Source: an uncultured Collinsella sp.
GTDB taxonomy: Bacteria > Actinomycetota > Coriobacteriia > Coriobacteriales > Coriobacteriaceae
Reading direction: 5' to 3'
Assembly: GCA_902493895.1 (NCBI GenBank)
Contig: CABUQW010000002.1
Coordinates: 51,511 to 115,510 of the forward strand
Length of the DNA stretch: 64,000 nucleotides
Shown: piece by piece, positions 56,514-64,000 of the stretch
How positions within the stretch are numbered: position 1 is the stretch's first letter
Layout: the number at the start of each line of letters is the position of its first letter
Notes under the pieces: model-generated
What the model was told of the DNA's origin: nothing
What the model saw: the letters and a program-made list of their open reading frames with translations, nothing else
The model's database searches: none
Made by a program: the position numbers and the translations under genes

Positions 56514-56548
56514 GGGGCGCAGAACGGTATTCTGCGCCCCCCCCAATT
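56514..56548 (-). terminator. Terminator after PI-PLC-like gene (minus strand)
   Basis: GGGGCGCAGAA pairs with TTCTGCGCCCC around CGGTA. On the minus strand it is followed by GATTTTTACC. A run of eight C on the plus strand adjoins it (56537-56544). Confidence 0.75.
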
Positions 56549-56577
56549 GAGTCGATGTGTCTAAAAGGCGGGCTTGC

Positions 56578-59067
56578 CTATTCGCTGTCGTCCCCAACGT
56601 TTTCGCGGTCATTGGCAAGCATCGCCGCGCCGGCGACCGTTGTCGCCATGGCGGCAGCGGCGAGCCCGGCGGCAATGCCGGAGCCGTCGCCCGTGTCGGC
56701 GAGTTTTCCGCCCGAGCCCTTGCCCTTGTTGCCCTTACCATTCTTATCAGCGCTGCCTGCGCTGGAACCCGTGCCGCTGCCGGTGCCGCCTGCACTGTCC
56801 GAGGCCGCTACGGTAAAGTTTGCGGCTCCGTCGCTGGCGAGCGTGTAGTTCTGCGCCGCGTCGCCCAACAGACCTTTCGCACGCACCCAATACGTCCCCG
56901 CGGCAAATGCCTCGCCCTCGGCCATTGTCGTGCCCGGAGCGCCGTCCGCGTCGTGCACAAACTCGAGCTGGGCGGTGCAGGCGTCGGTTTCGAGCTTGCC
57001 CTCGAGTGATGCCGCAATCTTGGCGCGCACGTCTTCGCCGGCCTTAAGGCCTTCGAGTCCCTCAAAATGGGGCGTCAGCGCGAGCGGATCGATATCGATG
57101 GGCACGAAGCCCTGCAGTCCTGTAGCGGTCTCGTTGCCCAGGGCGTCGACATCCACGTATTCGATGGCAAACGCGCTGCCAGAAGCGGCCACGTTGAGTA
57201 CGTTGCTGCTGTTAACGAGGCGGAAACGGCCCTCGCCAACGGTCTTGCCATCCTGGAATGAGGCATCGCTCAGCGAGTCGCCGTACGTCATGCGCATGCG
57301 GGTCGGGAGATAGTACGGGAGATAGTACGAAGCCGTCTGCTTGTGCTCCGTATCGTAATTGCGCTGGTAGATGCTCCGGGCCAGCGCCGCATCAACAAAG
57401 TCGGATGCGATGATGCCAATGTGCTTGAGGTAATCTGACTTTGTATCCTCGATGCCGCTGGGATTGATGTACGGGCTCTTATACAGATGCTCGTTGACTA
57501 CTCGTGCCGAGGTAAAAGGATTGCCTCCGTGCGACAAGCCCGTGCAGCTGGTGTAGTTGATAGACCAGCAACGCTCCAGGACTTTCTCCTTGGCCCCGTT
57601 ATCGTCCTCGACATCTACCTCGTTGCGCGTGCGCCCGGTCGTTTCCTTCAGCGCATTATCGACCCAGCTGAGCTTGTCGGTTCCCGTGAGTTTGTACTTG
57701 TCCTGGGCGTATACCTTGGTGCAATAGGGCTCTTTGTCGCCTGTTTCCCCCGCGGCTTCAAAGCCCTGCGCGTCTTGGACGAGGCACATGGAACTGCTGT
57801 CGGTGTGCGCTGCGATTTTGTTATCCCATTCGGTGAGGTCGAGTCCCCACGTGTGGCCGCTTACGCTGTCGCCGTCGAGTCCAAATCGACGTAGCAGGAC
57901 GATCTTTCCGCGCACCTCGCCCAGTGTGGGAACGCGGCTCGACGTGTAGAACAGGTTGGGGTTATCGGCCATAACCTTGGCGAAGGCCGTCGTTATGCTT
58001 TCGTCGGTAGCCTCATCGTTGCCGCGCGATGCGAGCATGATGAGCGCTTCTGACGGGTTTTCGTTCAAAAACGTTTTGAAGTACCCGATGACATCGGAGA
58101 GATGCAGATAGTTCCCGTCTTTTTTGAGTAGGTAGAAAATCCCGTGGTCGATGCCGGGGTCATCGCCCTTTCCGAGCCGGATATCAAAATAGCGAATGCC
58201 TTCGAGCAACTGCGTGGGAATGTAATCCTGCTGGCATTTTACTTGCGAGGATTGGGGCTCAGTGTCGTTGTCCACGCTGCAGGTGCCCGAATCGTGCGTA
58301 CCCGGGATGCTCAGCTCGTCGAGGAACTTGTTGTCGTCGACGTATTTCATCCAACATGGTCCGTCGACGTAGCTGCTGTACGTGATCCAGTCGAGGCTGC
58401 TAACCGTGGCATCGTTCTTTTTCATGTCGTAACCGATAAGTTCGAGCTCCCACGGAATGCTCTTACTCTTATGGCAGATCTTATTGTTGTCCTGGTCTTC
58501 GCCGTTCGATTCTATTGCCAGGTACTTAATGTCTTTTTTCTCGGTTTCTTTCTCGACCGTGCGGTCTCGGATGATATAGGTTCCGTTTGATTGACGCTCG
58601 AACGCAAAAGCGCGGCTGGGCTTGTTGTCATACTCGCCGCCCCATACGTGGATGACCTTTCCATCTTTGTCAGAGTCGTCGTCGACCGACCAAATGCTGT
58701 AGCCCGTCTTTTTATGCTCTTCGAAATTGAGCAAGGTGCGGATGGCGTACCAGTTTGTATCGTCATTCTTGGTCGTTACGTTCTCAAGGATGAGCTTGCT
58801 GGACGTGCCGTCGTTAAACAGGTGACAGACGTTGCCGCGAACGTTGCCGTCTTGGTTGACGCTCGCGGTGCGAAAATAGCCCGCGGGGCGAAGGCGAATG
58901 ACGAAATTGTGGAGGCTGTCCGACGGTGCGGGTGTGTTGTCTGCAAATGCCGCTCGCAGGGGAATGCCCGGCGCTGCGGTTTCGGGCAGGCTTGCAAGTG
59001 GTGACAACGCCGCAAGCCCTAGGCCCAGCGTAAACGCTCGGCGGCTGATGGCATGGTGTTCGGTCAT
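56578..59067 (-). CDS. Secreted phosphatidylinositol-specific phospholipase C-like protein, sortase-anchored
   Basis: 829 residues. N-terminus ISRRAFTLGLGLAALSPLA is a twin-arginine signal. A beta-trefoil-like lead region (about 50-215) is followed by the PI-PLC X domain (about 245-440) with LSIPGTHDSGTCSV (first catalytic His), GIRYFDIRLG (Glu is replaced by Asp in this segment) and HGIFYLL (second His). C-terminal Ig-like and Gly/Ser/Lys-rich linker end with LADTG, a hydrophobic helix and the charged NDRENVGDDSE tail, a cell-wall sorting signal of the LAxTG type. Likely a surface enzyme cleaving GPI- or phosphoinositide-type lipids. No sortase gene is nearby. Confidence 0.88.
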   Translation of the reverse strand: MTEHHAISRRAFTLGLGLAALSPLASLPETAAPGIPLRAAFADNTPAPSDSLHNFVIRLRPAGYFRTASVNQDGNVRGNVCHLFNDGTSSKLILENVTTKNDDTNWYAIRTLLNFEEHKKTGYSIWSVDDDSDKDGKVIHVWGGEYDNKPSRAFAFERQSNGTYIIRDRTVEKETEKKDIKYLAIESNGEDQDNNKICHKSKSIPWELELIGYDMKKNDATVSSLDWITYSSYVDGPCWMKYVDDNKFLDELSIPGTHDSGTCSVDNDTEPQSSQVKCQQDYIPTQLLEGIRYFDIRLGKGDDPGIDHGIFYLLKKDGNYLHLSDVIGYFKTFLNENPSEALIMLASRGNDEATDESITTAFAKVMADNPNLFYTSSRVPTLGEVRGKIVLLRRFGLDGDSVSGHTWGLDLTEWDNKIAAHTDSSSMCLVQDAQGFEAAGETGDKEPYCTKVYAQDKYKLTGTDKLSWVDNALKETTGRTRNEVDVEDDNGAKEKVLERCWSINYTSCTGLSHGGNPFTSARVVNEHLYKSPYINPSGIEDTKSDYLKHIGIIASDFVDAALARSIYQRNYDTEHKQTASYYLPYYLPTRMRMTYGDSLSDASFQDGKTVGEGRFRLVNSSNVLNVAASGSAFAIEYVDVDALGNETATGLQGFVPIDIDPLALTPHFEGLEGLKAGEDVRAKIAASLEGKLETDACTAQLEFVHDADGAPGTTMAEGEAFAAGTYWVRAKGLLGDAAQNYTLASDGAANFTVAASDSAGGTGSGTGSSAGSADKNGKGNKGKGSGGKLADTGDGSGIAAGLAAAAMATTVAGAAMLANDRENVGDDSE

Positions 59068-59372
59068 AACTTCTCCATTCGCAGAGTGCGGTTATGCGAT
59101 AGTTTTGGTCACTATACTGCCCAGATGTTTAAAGATGCTGGTTTAATTGTCTGCGCGGCGCAATAAATCGGTGGGCGGACGTGTTGGGGTGTTTGTCGTT
59201 TTCGTACTGTTGCCACATTTGGGGCGGTTCCGGCGTCCGGCATCCTCGCGTTCGTCGGCTACAGGCATAAGAAAGGGAGGGTCGGTTTACCGGCCCTCCC
59301 TGGGTACGAAGCGCTGGGGTACCGTCGCTTGTTTGCACTGCGACCGTGTTTCCCGTTGCGCTCGCCAGTCGC
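59068..59372. other. Spacer between PI-PLC-like and lipoprotein genes
   Basis: Holds the PI-PLC promoter area (TATAGT on the minus strand near 59120) and a GC-rich hairpin GGGAGGG/CCCTCCC (about 59275-59300) ending the upstream lipoprotein transcript. Nothing else recognised. Confidence 0.4.
59274..59301 (-). terminator. Terminator after lipoprotein 2
   Basis: AGGGAGGG and CCCTCCCT enclose TCGGTTTACCGG; minus-strand read-out ends CCCTTTCTT. The same stem design ends the paralogous gene at 60.1 kb. Confidence 0.65.
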
Positions 59373-59966
59373 TTAGCGCTTGATCTCGATATCGTCGAGC
59401 TTGACGTCCATGGCCTCGGTCTTGGCCTCGGCGATGTCGTCGGCAAATTCCAGAGACTTCATCATGGTCTCGACGGCGTCCTTGTGCTCCTCGACGTTGT
59501 CGATACGCACATACACACTGCCGCCGTCAACGTCGGTGAAGTATTCGGTCGTTACGCCGCCCGAGTGTGTATAGGAAGCGTTGCGCCAAGTCTTGCCGTT
59601 GTACTTGACGGGGTCATTCTCGGTCCACTCAAAGCTGGCATTCCACTTTGCCTCGTAGTCGAACAGCTCGTCGGCGTTCTTGTCAGGATCGAAGACGGGG
59701 ATGAAGCGATCGCTGGCGTGCTCGCTCTCGGTGAACTTAAACTGGGCCCTGTCGGCGGTGTCGCCGGCAACGTCGGTAATCTCGACGCCCTCGGGAACCT
59801 CGACCTTAAACCAAATGAAGTCGGTCCTCATATCCACGGCTGGCTTTTCTGCCCCGCCGCCACCGCCACTTCCGGTAGCGTCGCCGCTGCCACCGCAGCC
59901 CACCAGGGCAACTGCGGCAAAGAGACTGATGCAGAGGGTGAGAATCGCAAAGGCCTTCTTTTTCAT
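59373..59966 (-). CDS. Lipoprotein, paralogue of the gene at 60.2 kb
   Basis: 197 residues. GAGGAGG precedes the ATG. Signal peptide MKKKAFAILTLCISLFAAVALVGC with lipobox LVGC, then a Gly-rich linker and a globular domain: FIWFKVEVPEGVEITDVAGD, DRFIPVFDP, WRNASYTHSGGVTTEYFTDV, VEEHKDAVETMMKSLEFADDI. It shares clear paralogy with its neighbour along the whole length. Likely a surface-anchored protein of unknown ligand; the pattern 'short domain, YFTDV...VRI, HK..VE' recalls small extracytoplasmic binding modules. Confidence 0.8.
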   Translation of the reverse strand: MKKKAFAILTLCISLFAAVALVGCGGSGDATGSGGGGGAEKPAVDMRTDFIWFKVEVPEGVEITDVAGDTADRAQFKFTESEHASDRFIPVFDPDKNADELFDYEAKWNASFEWTENDPVKYNGKTWRNASYTHSGGVTTEYFTDVDGGSVYVRIDNVEEHKDAVETMMKSLEFADDIAEAKTEAMDVKLDDIEIKR

Positions 59967-60038
59967 GGTCGTGTCCTCCTCGATCTGTAACCGCCCATGG
60001 ATTACCTGTCTTTACTGTACGCGTGGACGGCTCGCTAG

Positions 60039-60057
60039 GGTGGGCCATGTGTCCCAT
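60039..60057. repeat. 19-bp direct repeat, copy 1
   Basis: GGTGGGCCATGTGTCCCAT, with internal dyad GGG.CA..TG.CCC, about 75 bp upstream of lipoprotein 2. An identical copy lies at 61004-61022 upstream of lipoprotein 1. Confidence 0.7.
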
Positions 60058-60108
60058 TCTGAGGGCCGGATTTGCGCCGTTAAGTGGCAATATGTTCGGG
60101 CGCAAAAG

Positions 60109-60138
60109 AGGGGAGGGCTGGTGCTGTCGGCCCTCCCC
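60109..60138 (-). terminator. Terminator after lipoprotein 1
   Basis: GGGGAGGG and CCCTCCCC form the stem; minus-strand read-out is followed by TCTTTTG. Confidence 0.65.
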
Positions 60139-60207
60139 GGGTTGGGCGCCCGTTGTTTTAATGGGGCGCATGTACGCGGGTGCGCGTAGGCGCGTGCGGG
60201 TGTCCCG

Positions 60208-60807
60208 TTACTTGATCTCGATGCTCGAAATCTCGACTTCGCGTGCCTCGGAAACTGCCTCTTCCATGTCATCGGGGAACTCGATGGAGTTGAGGAGTGC
60301 CTCGGCTTCTTTCTTGTGCTGGTCGAAGTTCGAGATGAGGACGTAGACGCTTCCCGGCTCAACATCGGTAAAAAGCATGGTTGAGATGCCGCTGTTGTCC
60401 TCGTATGTTCCGACGAGCCACGTCCTGCCGTTATACTCGACGGACCCGCCATCCTTCCACTGGAACGTATCCCCCTTCTTTTCCGCCTGGTCGGCGTGGG
60501 ATTCCTCGGCCGTCAGCGCTTTTTTCCAAACGGGGATAAAGCGATCGGCCGAGGCGTTCTCGTCTTCGGGGAAGGTGAGCTGGACCCTGTCGGCATTCTT
60601 GCCGGCAGAGTCGCTTACGCCGACGCCCTCGGGCATCTCGACCTTAAACCAGATGTAGTCGGTCTTCTTGGCGACGGGGGCCTTTTCCTTGCTCTCGCTC
60701 TTGGGGGCGCTGCCGCCGCCCGATGCGCTCCCGCCGCAGCCGACAAGGGCAAACGCGGCAAAGAGGGCGATGCAAAGGGAAAGGATCGATAGGGTCTTTT
60801 TCTTCAT
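60208..60807 (-). CDS. Lipoprotein, paralogue of the gene at 59.4 kb
   Basis: 199 residues. The ATG at 60807 follows AAGGAGG; an upstream extension to 60879 is not needed. Signal peptide MKKKTLSILSLCIALFAAFALVGC with lipobox LVGC. The domain parallels the neighbour: YIWFKVEMPEGVGVSDSAGKNADRVQL, DRFIPVW, WLVGTYEDNSGISTMLFTDVEPGSVYV, DQHKKEAEALLNSIEFPDDM. Tandem duplication with separate terminators suggests independent expression. Confidence 0.8.
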   Translation of the reverse strand: MKKKTLSILSLCIALFAAFALVGCGGSASGGGSAPKSESKEKAPVAKKTDYIWFKVEMPEGVGVSDSAGKNADRVQLTFPEDENASADRFIPVWKKALTAEESHADQAEKKGDTFQWKDGGSVEYNGRTWLVGTYEDNSGISTMLFTDVEPGSVYVLISNFDQHKKEAEALLNSIEFPDDMEEAVSEAREVEISSIEIK

Positions 60808-61183
60808 GGTGGCGTCCTCCTTGTCTGCCAGGGACATCGTGTGCCGCGGATCGCTGGGGCGGCGGTTACGCATGCGCATGATGTCTTTGTTTACTGTGCG
60901 GTTATTCTTCCATTCGTCGTCCGGTGCCGTGATGAGCTTGCCCCAACATAGGGCTCCTTACCTATATGTATGCCCCAGTTGCCGCTGCCCGGAAGTCTCG
61001 AAAGGTGGGCCATGTGTCCCATGTTTGCGGTGCCGACGCCTATCGTTCGTCATAGAAATCCGCGATGGCCAGGTGCGCTGACGCTTATGTACTTATGGGC
61101 TAGACTTAGCACCATTATGTGATCGATGCGGTCGGTCGGCGGTTTCCACCCGACCGATGTATATGACTTGAAGGTGCATGCGT
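60808..61183. other. Spacer between lipoprotein 1 and the cyclohydrolase-like gene
   Basis: Divergent promoter region. It holds the second 19-bp repeat (61004-61022) and TAGACT near 61101 as a possible -10 box for the folate operon. No gene seen. Confidence 0.4.
61004..61022. repeat. 19-bp direct repeat, copy 2
   Basis: GGTGGGCCATGTGTCCCAT, identical to 60039-60057, in the divergent spacer upstream of lipoprotein 1. Confidence 0.7.
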
Positions 61184-61816
61184 ATGAGCCAAGAGATGAT
61201 GGACAAGACCTGCCGCGGGTTTGCCGAGGCGCTGGCCGCGCGCGAGCCGGTTCCCGGCGGCGGCAGCGCGAGCGCCTTTGTGGGCGCGCTGGGTGCCTCG
61301 CTGTGCGGAATGGTTGCCCGCTACGGTGCGACTAATCCCGCGCTTGCTGATCGTGCGGATGACCTGACGCGCGCGTTTGCCCAGGCTGATGAGCTGGCCC
61401 AGGAGCTTGTCGAGTTGGTTTCCGAGGACGTTCGTGCCTACAGGCGGGTGTCCGCGGCGTACGGTATTCCGCGTGACGATCCGGCTCGAGCGACCGCGAT
61501 TCAGGATGCGCTGCATGTGGCCGCTATGCCGCCGTATCGCATTATGGATGCCTGCGGGCGTGCGCTGGCGCTGCTCGAGGACATGGCCGACAAGGGTTCG
61601 CGTCAGCTGCTGTCCGATGTGGCGTGCGGCGCCGTGTTCTGCCGTGCCGCTATGCAGGGCGCGAGCTTGACGCTCTTTGCGAACACCACGTCTATGAAAG
61701 ATCGCGTTCGTGCCGAGGAGCTCGAGACGGCGTGTGATGAGCTGCTCGACACATGGTTGCCGCGCGCCGATGCGCTGGCGCGCCGCGCCGCCGACGCTGC
61801 AAGGAAGAGAGGATAG
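61184..61816 (+). CDS. Cyclodeaminase/cyclohydrolase family protein (FchA-like)
   Basis: 210 residues. AAGGTG (61171-61176) suits the ATG at 61184 better than the one at 61178. FTCD_C-type all-helical fold with the signature AAREPVPGGGSASAFVGALGASLCGMVARY, and DDPARATAIQDALHVAAMPP. Members are formiminotetrahydrofolate cyclodeaminases or, in clostridia and acetogens, methenyl-THF cyclohydrolases (FchA). Position 2 bp before a folD that has lost its cyclohydrolase lysine argues for the cyclohydrolase role here. Co-transcribed with folD. Confidence 0.88.
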   Translation: MSQEMMDKTCRGFAEALAAREPVPGGGSASAFVGALGASLCGMVARYGATNPALADRADDLTRAFAQADELAQELVELVSEDVRAYRRVSAAYGIPRDDPARATAIQDALHVAAMPPYRIMDACGRALALLEDMADKGSRQLLSDVACGAVFCRAAMQGASLTLFANTTSMKDRVRAEELETACDELLDTWLPRADALARRAADAARKRG

Positions 61817-61818
61817 CC

Positions 61819-62673
61819 ATGGCTGAGCTACTGAAGGGTGCTCCTGTTGCTCGCGCGCTGACCGAGGAACTTGCTGTTCGCTGTGCCGCTTTGCGTGAGC
61901 GCGGCGTTGTGCCGACGCTCGCCATCGTTCGCGTGGGCGAGCGCGAGGACGACCTATCCTACGAGCGCGGTGCGCTCAAGCGCTGTGAAAAAGTGGGGAT
62001 TGAGGTTCGTCGCGTTTTGCTTCCCGCCGATGTTTCGCAGGACGAGCTGTTGACGGCCGTCGAGGACATCAATACCGATTCGGCTGTCCATGGCTGTCTG
62101 ATGTTCCGCCCGCTGCCCGCCGGCCTTGACGAGAACGCCGTCGCCGCAGCGCTCGATCCCGCCAAGGACGTTGACTCCATGACGCCGGCTTCGCTGCTCA
62201 CCACGCTTTCGGGGCGCGGTGAGGGTTTTGCCCCCTGCACAGCCGAAGCCGTGCTTGCTTTGCTGGATCATTATGGCGTTGAGCTGGATGGAGCTAAGGT
62301 TGCTGTGGTCGGGCGCTCGCTGGTGATCGGGCGTCCTGTTGCTGCCATGCTTACGGCGCGCAATGCGACCGTGACGACGTGCCATACGCATACGCGCGAC
62401 CTTGCTGCCGAGTGCCGTGCGGCTGATATTGTGGTTGCCGCCGTTGGACGCGCGCGCACGATTGGCGTGGATGCCGTTCGCGAGGACCAGACGATCATTG
62501 ATGTGGGCATTAACTGGGATGAGGACGCTGGCAAGCTGGTGGGTGACGTCGATTTTGTTGCCGCGGAGCCGGTTGTTGGTGCCATCACCCCCGTGCCGGG
62601 CGGCGTGGGCGCCGTGACAACGGCGATTCTCGCCAAACACGTGATCGAAGCGGCCGAGCGCGCATCGAAATAG
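61819..62673 (+). CDS. folD: FolD-type methylene-THF dehydrogenase lacking the cyclohydrolase lysine
   Basis: 284 residues. GAGAGGAT precedes the ATG. Both FolD domains are present: N-terminal catalytic (PTLAIVRVGE) and NAD(P)-binding (VVGRSLVIGRPVAAMLTARNATVTTCHTHT, TPVPGGVGAVTTAI). In the usual motif YxxxK the Tyr is kept (Tyr48) but Lys is Ala52 (SYERGALKRCEKVGI). The usual QLPLP Gln is Phe96 (MFRPLP); the KDVD aspartate remains. The lysine is needed for cyclohydrolase but not dehydrogenase activity in characterised FolD/MTHFD proteins, so this is probably a dehydrogenase working with the FchA-like protein encoded just upstream. Confidence 0.9.
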   Translation: MAELLKGAPVARALTEELAVRCAALRERGVVPTLAIVRVGEREDDLSYERGALKRCEKVGIEVRRVLLPADVSQDELLTAVEDINTDSAVHGCLMFRPLPAGLDENAVAAALDPAKDVDSMTPASLLTTLSGRGEGFAPCTAEAVLALLDHYGVELDGAKVAVVGRSLVIGRPVAAMLTARNATVTTCHTHTRDLAAECRAADIVVAAVGRARTIGVDAVREDQTIIDVGINWDEDAGKLVGDVDFVAAEPVVGAITPVPGGVGAVTTAILAKHVIEAAERASK

Positions 62674-62707
62674 GCGTTTTGAAGCTGTTTGAGGGGTTAG
62701 TTCTATA

Positions 62708-62946
62708 CCCCGTGGACAAAAAATGCCAAATATGAGTAGTGTTGCCAAGATAGTCACATATATTTTAGGTTAATTTGGCTCTCTAACGATATTTATTATC
62801 GATAGAGAGCCTATTTTATTGGACCTATGGGGAATTACATCATCTAATTTTTGAACAAATGTAGACTTCCGGCACCCATGCGTAGCAAAAATGCTGTTAC
62901 TAAATTGGTGACAGTACTCATATTTGGCATTTTTTGACCACAGGGG
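62708..62946. mobile_element. 239-bp AT-rich fold-back element
   Basis: Terminal inverted repeats of about 30 bp: the left arm (62708-62738) and right arm (62915-62946) both read CCCC.TGG.CAAAAAATGCC then AAATATGAGTA, differing by small indels. An internal hairpin GGCTCTCT/AGAGAGCC with CGATA/TATCG sits at 62777-62811, followed by TATTTTATT. AT-content is far above the flanks. No coding capacity. Candidate MITE or structured RNA; it also may terminate folD. Confidence 0.6.
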
Positions 62947-63028
62947 TTGCCGGTGCCGTGGTTTCGCCTTTTCTGCTCCGAAGCGATACACTGTTGCCGT
63001 TTGATTTCTTCGCTCAAGGAGGATGCGC

Positions 63029-64000
63029 ATGCCGTGCACAACGATTCTGGTCGGTAAGAACGCAAGCTACGACGGGTCGACGCTTGTCGCCCGCAACGAG
63101 GACTCGTCCAACGGGGTGTTTGAGCCCAAGCGTATGCGCGTGGTGCATCCCGACGAGCAGCCGCGCGTCTACACGAGCGTCCTGAGTCGCCTGACCGTTG
63201 AACTGCCCGATAATCCCATGCGCTATACGAGCGTCCCCGATGTTGTCCCGGGCCACGGCATCTGGGCCGAGGCCGGTTTCAACGAGCTCAATGTGGGCAT
63301 GTCTGCAACCGAGACGCTCACCACCAATGAGCGCGTTCGCGGCGCCGATCCGCTCGTGGACTACGTGTCCGCCAAGGGCAACGAGGGCGAGGACGGCTAT
63401 GTGCCGGCGCAGCCTGGTGGCCTGGGCGAGGAGGACATGGTGACCCTGGTCCTGCCGTATGCCAAGTCCGCCCGCGACGGCGTGCGCATCCTGGGCGACC
63501 TGCTCGAGCGCTACGGCACCTACGAGAACAACGGCATCGCCTTTAGTGATGTGGACGAGATCTGGTGGCTCGAGACCATCGGTGGTCACCACTGGATTGC
63601 CAAGCGCGTGCCTGACGACGCCTATGTGACCATGCCCAACCAGCTGGGTATCGACAGCTTTGACCTGGATGACGCCGAGGGCGCCCAGGCCGACCACATG
63701 TGCTCCGCCGACTTGCGCGCCTGGATGGCCGAGTGGCATCTGGACCTGACGCTGGGCGTCGAGGGCGACGGCCCGGCTGCGGTCTTTAACCCGCGCGAGG
63801 CCTTTGGCTCGCACAGCGACAGCGACCACGTCTACAACACGCCGCGCGCCTGGTACATGCAGCGCTGCCTCAACCCCAGCGACGTGTGGGATGGCCCCGA
63901 CGCCGACTACACGCCCGAGAGCGACGATATCCCCTGGAGCCGCGTGCCCGAGCGCAAGGTGACCATCGAGGACATCAAGTACGTACTCTCGAGCCACTAC
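63029..64000 (+). CDS. C69-family dipeptidase (PepD-like), truncated by window end
   Basis: At least 324 codons; it runs past the window. AAGGAGG (63016-63022) favours the ATG at 63029 over that at 63023. MPCTTILVGKNASYDGS places the nucleophile Cys at position 3, as in PepDA-type Ntn-hydrolases (PF03577), followed by VARNEDSS. Other family blocks: WAEAGFNELNVGMSATET, NNGIAFSDVDEIWWLETIGGHHWIAKRVPDD, MPNQLGI. No signal peptide, so probably cytoplasmic dipeptide cleavage, though some homologues are secreted. Confidence 0.92.
   Translation, partial: MPCTTILVGKNASYDGSTLVARNEDSSNGVFEPKRMRVVHPDEQPRVYTSVLSRLTVELPDNPMRYTSVPDVVPGHGIWAEAGFNELNVGMSATETLTTNERVRGADPLVDYVSAKGNEGEDGYVPAQPGGLGEEDMVTLVLPYAKSARDGVRILGDLLERYGTYENNGIAFSDVDEIWWLETIGGHHWIAKRVPDDAYVTMPNQLGIDSFDLDDAEGAQADHMCSADLRAWMAEWHLDLTLGVEGDGPAAVFNPREAFGSHSDSDHVYNTPRAWYMQRCLNPSDVWDGPDADYTPESDDIPWSRVPERKVTIEDIKYVLSSHY

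Noticed and set aside
56537..56544. Run of eight C as a phase-variation tract
   Set aside because: It lies between genes beside a terminator, not in a coding or promoter position that would switch expression.

Overview
The window is GC-rich, densely coded bacterial DNA with good AGGAGG-type ribosome binding sites. The gene set (formyltetrahydrofolate synthetase, a separate cyclohydrolase/FolD pair, class III-type superoxide reductase, C69 dipeptidase, LAxTG-type surface protein, CPBP protease) and the many short intergenic palindromes suggest an anaerobic gut actinobacterium of the Coriobacteriia, most likely Collinsella or a close relative. That assignment is inference from gene content; there is no rRNA gene here. 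I see no tRNA, rRNA, CRISPR array or insertion sequence.

Layout. 1-2.5 kb: end of a fused ABC permease-ATPase, an orphan RelB/DinJ-like antitoxin and a CPBP protease. 2.5-6.5 kb: AraC-type regulator divergent from a 6-phospho-beta-glucosidase and a glucoside PTS EIIBC. 6.6-12.7 kb: YgiQ radical SAM protein, YoaK-type membrane protein, iron alcohol dehydrogenase, M42 aminopeptidase. 12.8-16.3 kb: mnmA, cysK with a divergent Rrf2 regulator, small holin-like membrane protein. 16.5-31.3 kb: TrpR-like YerC protein with a Trp-containing leader ORF, an AddB/AddA-like pair, dnaE and a SWIM-SNF2 helicase. 31.4-38.2 kb: superoxide reductase, a catalytically degenerate NAD-synthetase-like protein, ruvC-ruvA-ruvB, fhs. 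38.3-45 kb: surface or membrane proteins and zinc-ribbon proteins, including one gene flanked by two related fold-back elements, and a CDF metal exporter.

45-56 kb is an accessory, defence-type block. It holds a type I restriction system (hsdR-hsdM-hsdS) with two silent half-hsdS cassettes, a tyrosine recombinase and four copies of a quasi-palindromic 15-bp site, which together look like a phase-variable specificity shufflon. One silent half runs in frame into the recombinase. Next comes a small convergent two-RNA locus encoding a 30-residue peptide, with the architecture of a type I toxin-antitoxin (par/Fst-like) system, then an ADP-ribosylglycohydrolase and a YhcG/DUF1016 nuclease.

56-64 kb: a PH-like small protein, a Tat-exported, sortase-anchored PI-PLC-like protein, two tandem paralogous lipoproteins, a cyclohydrolase-FolD operon in which FolD has lost its cyclohydrolase lysine, a large fold-back element, and the start of a C69 dipeptidase. 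Together fhs, the FchA-like protein and FolD give formate activation and interconversion of C1-folates. The recombination genes (addAB-like, ruvABC) and dnaE give a DNA-maintenance theme to the middle of the window.
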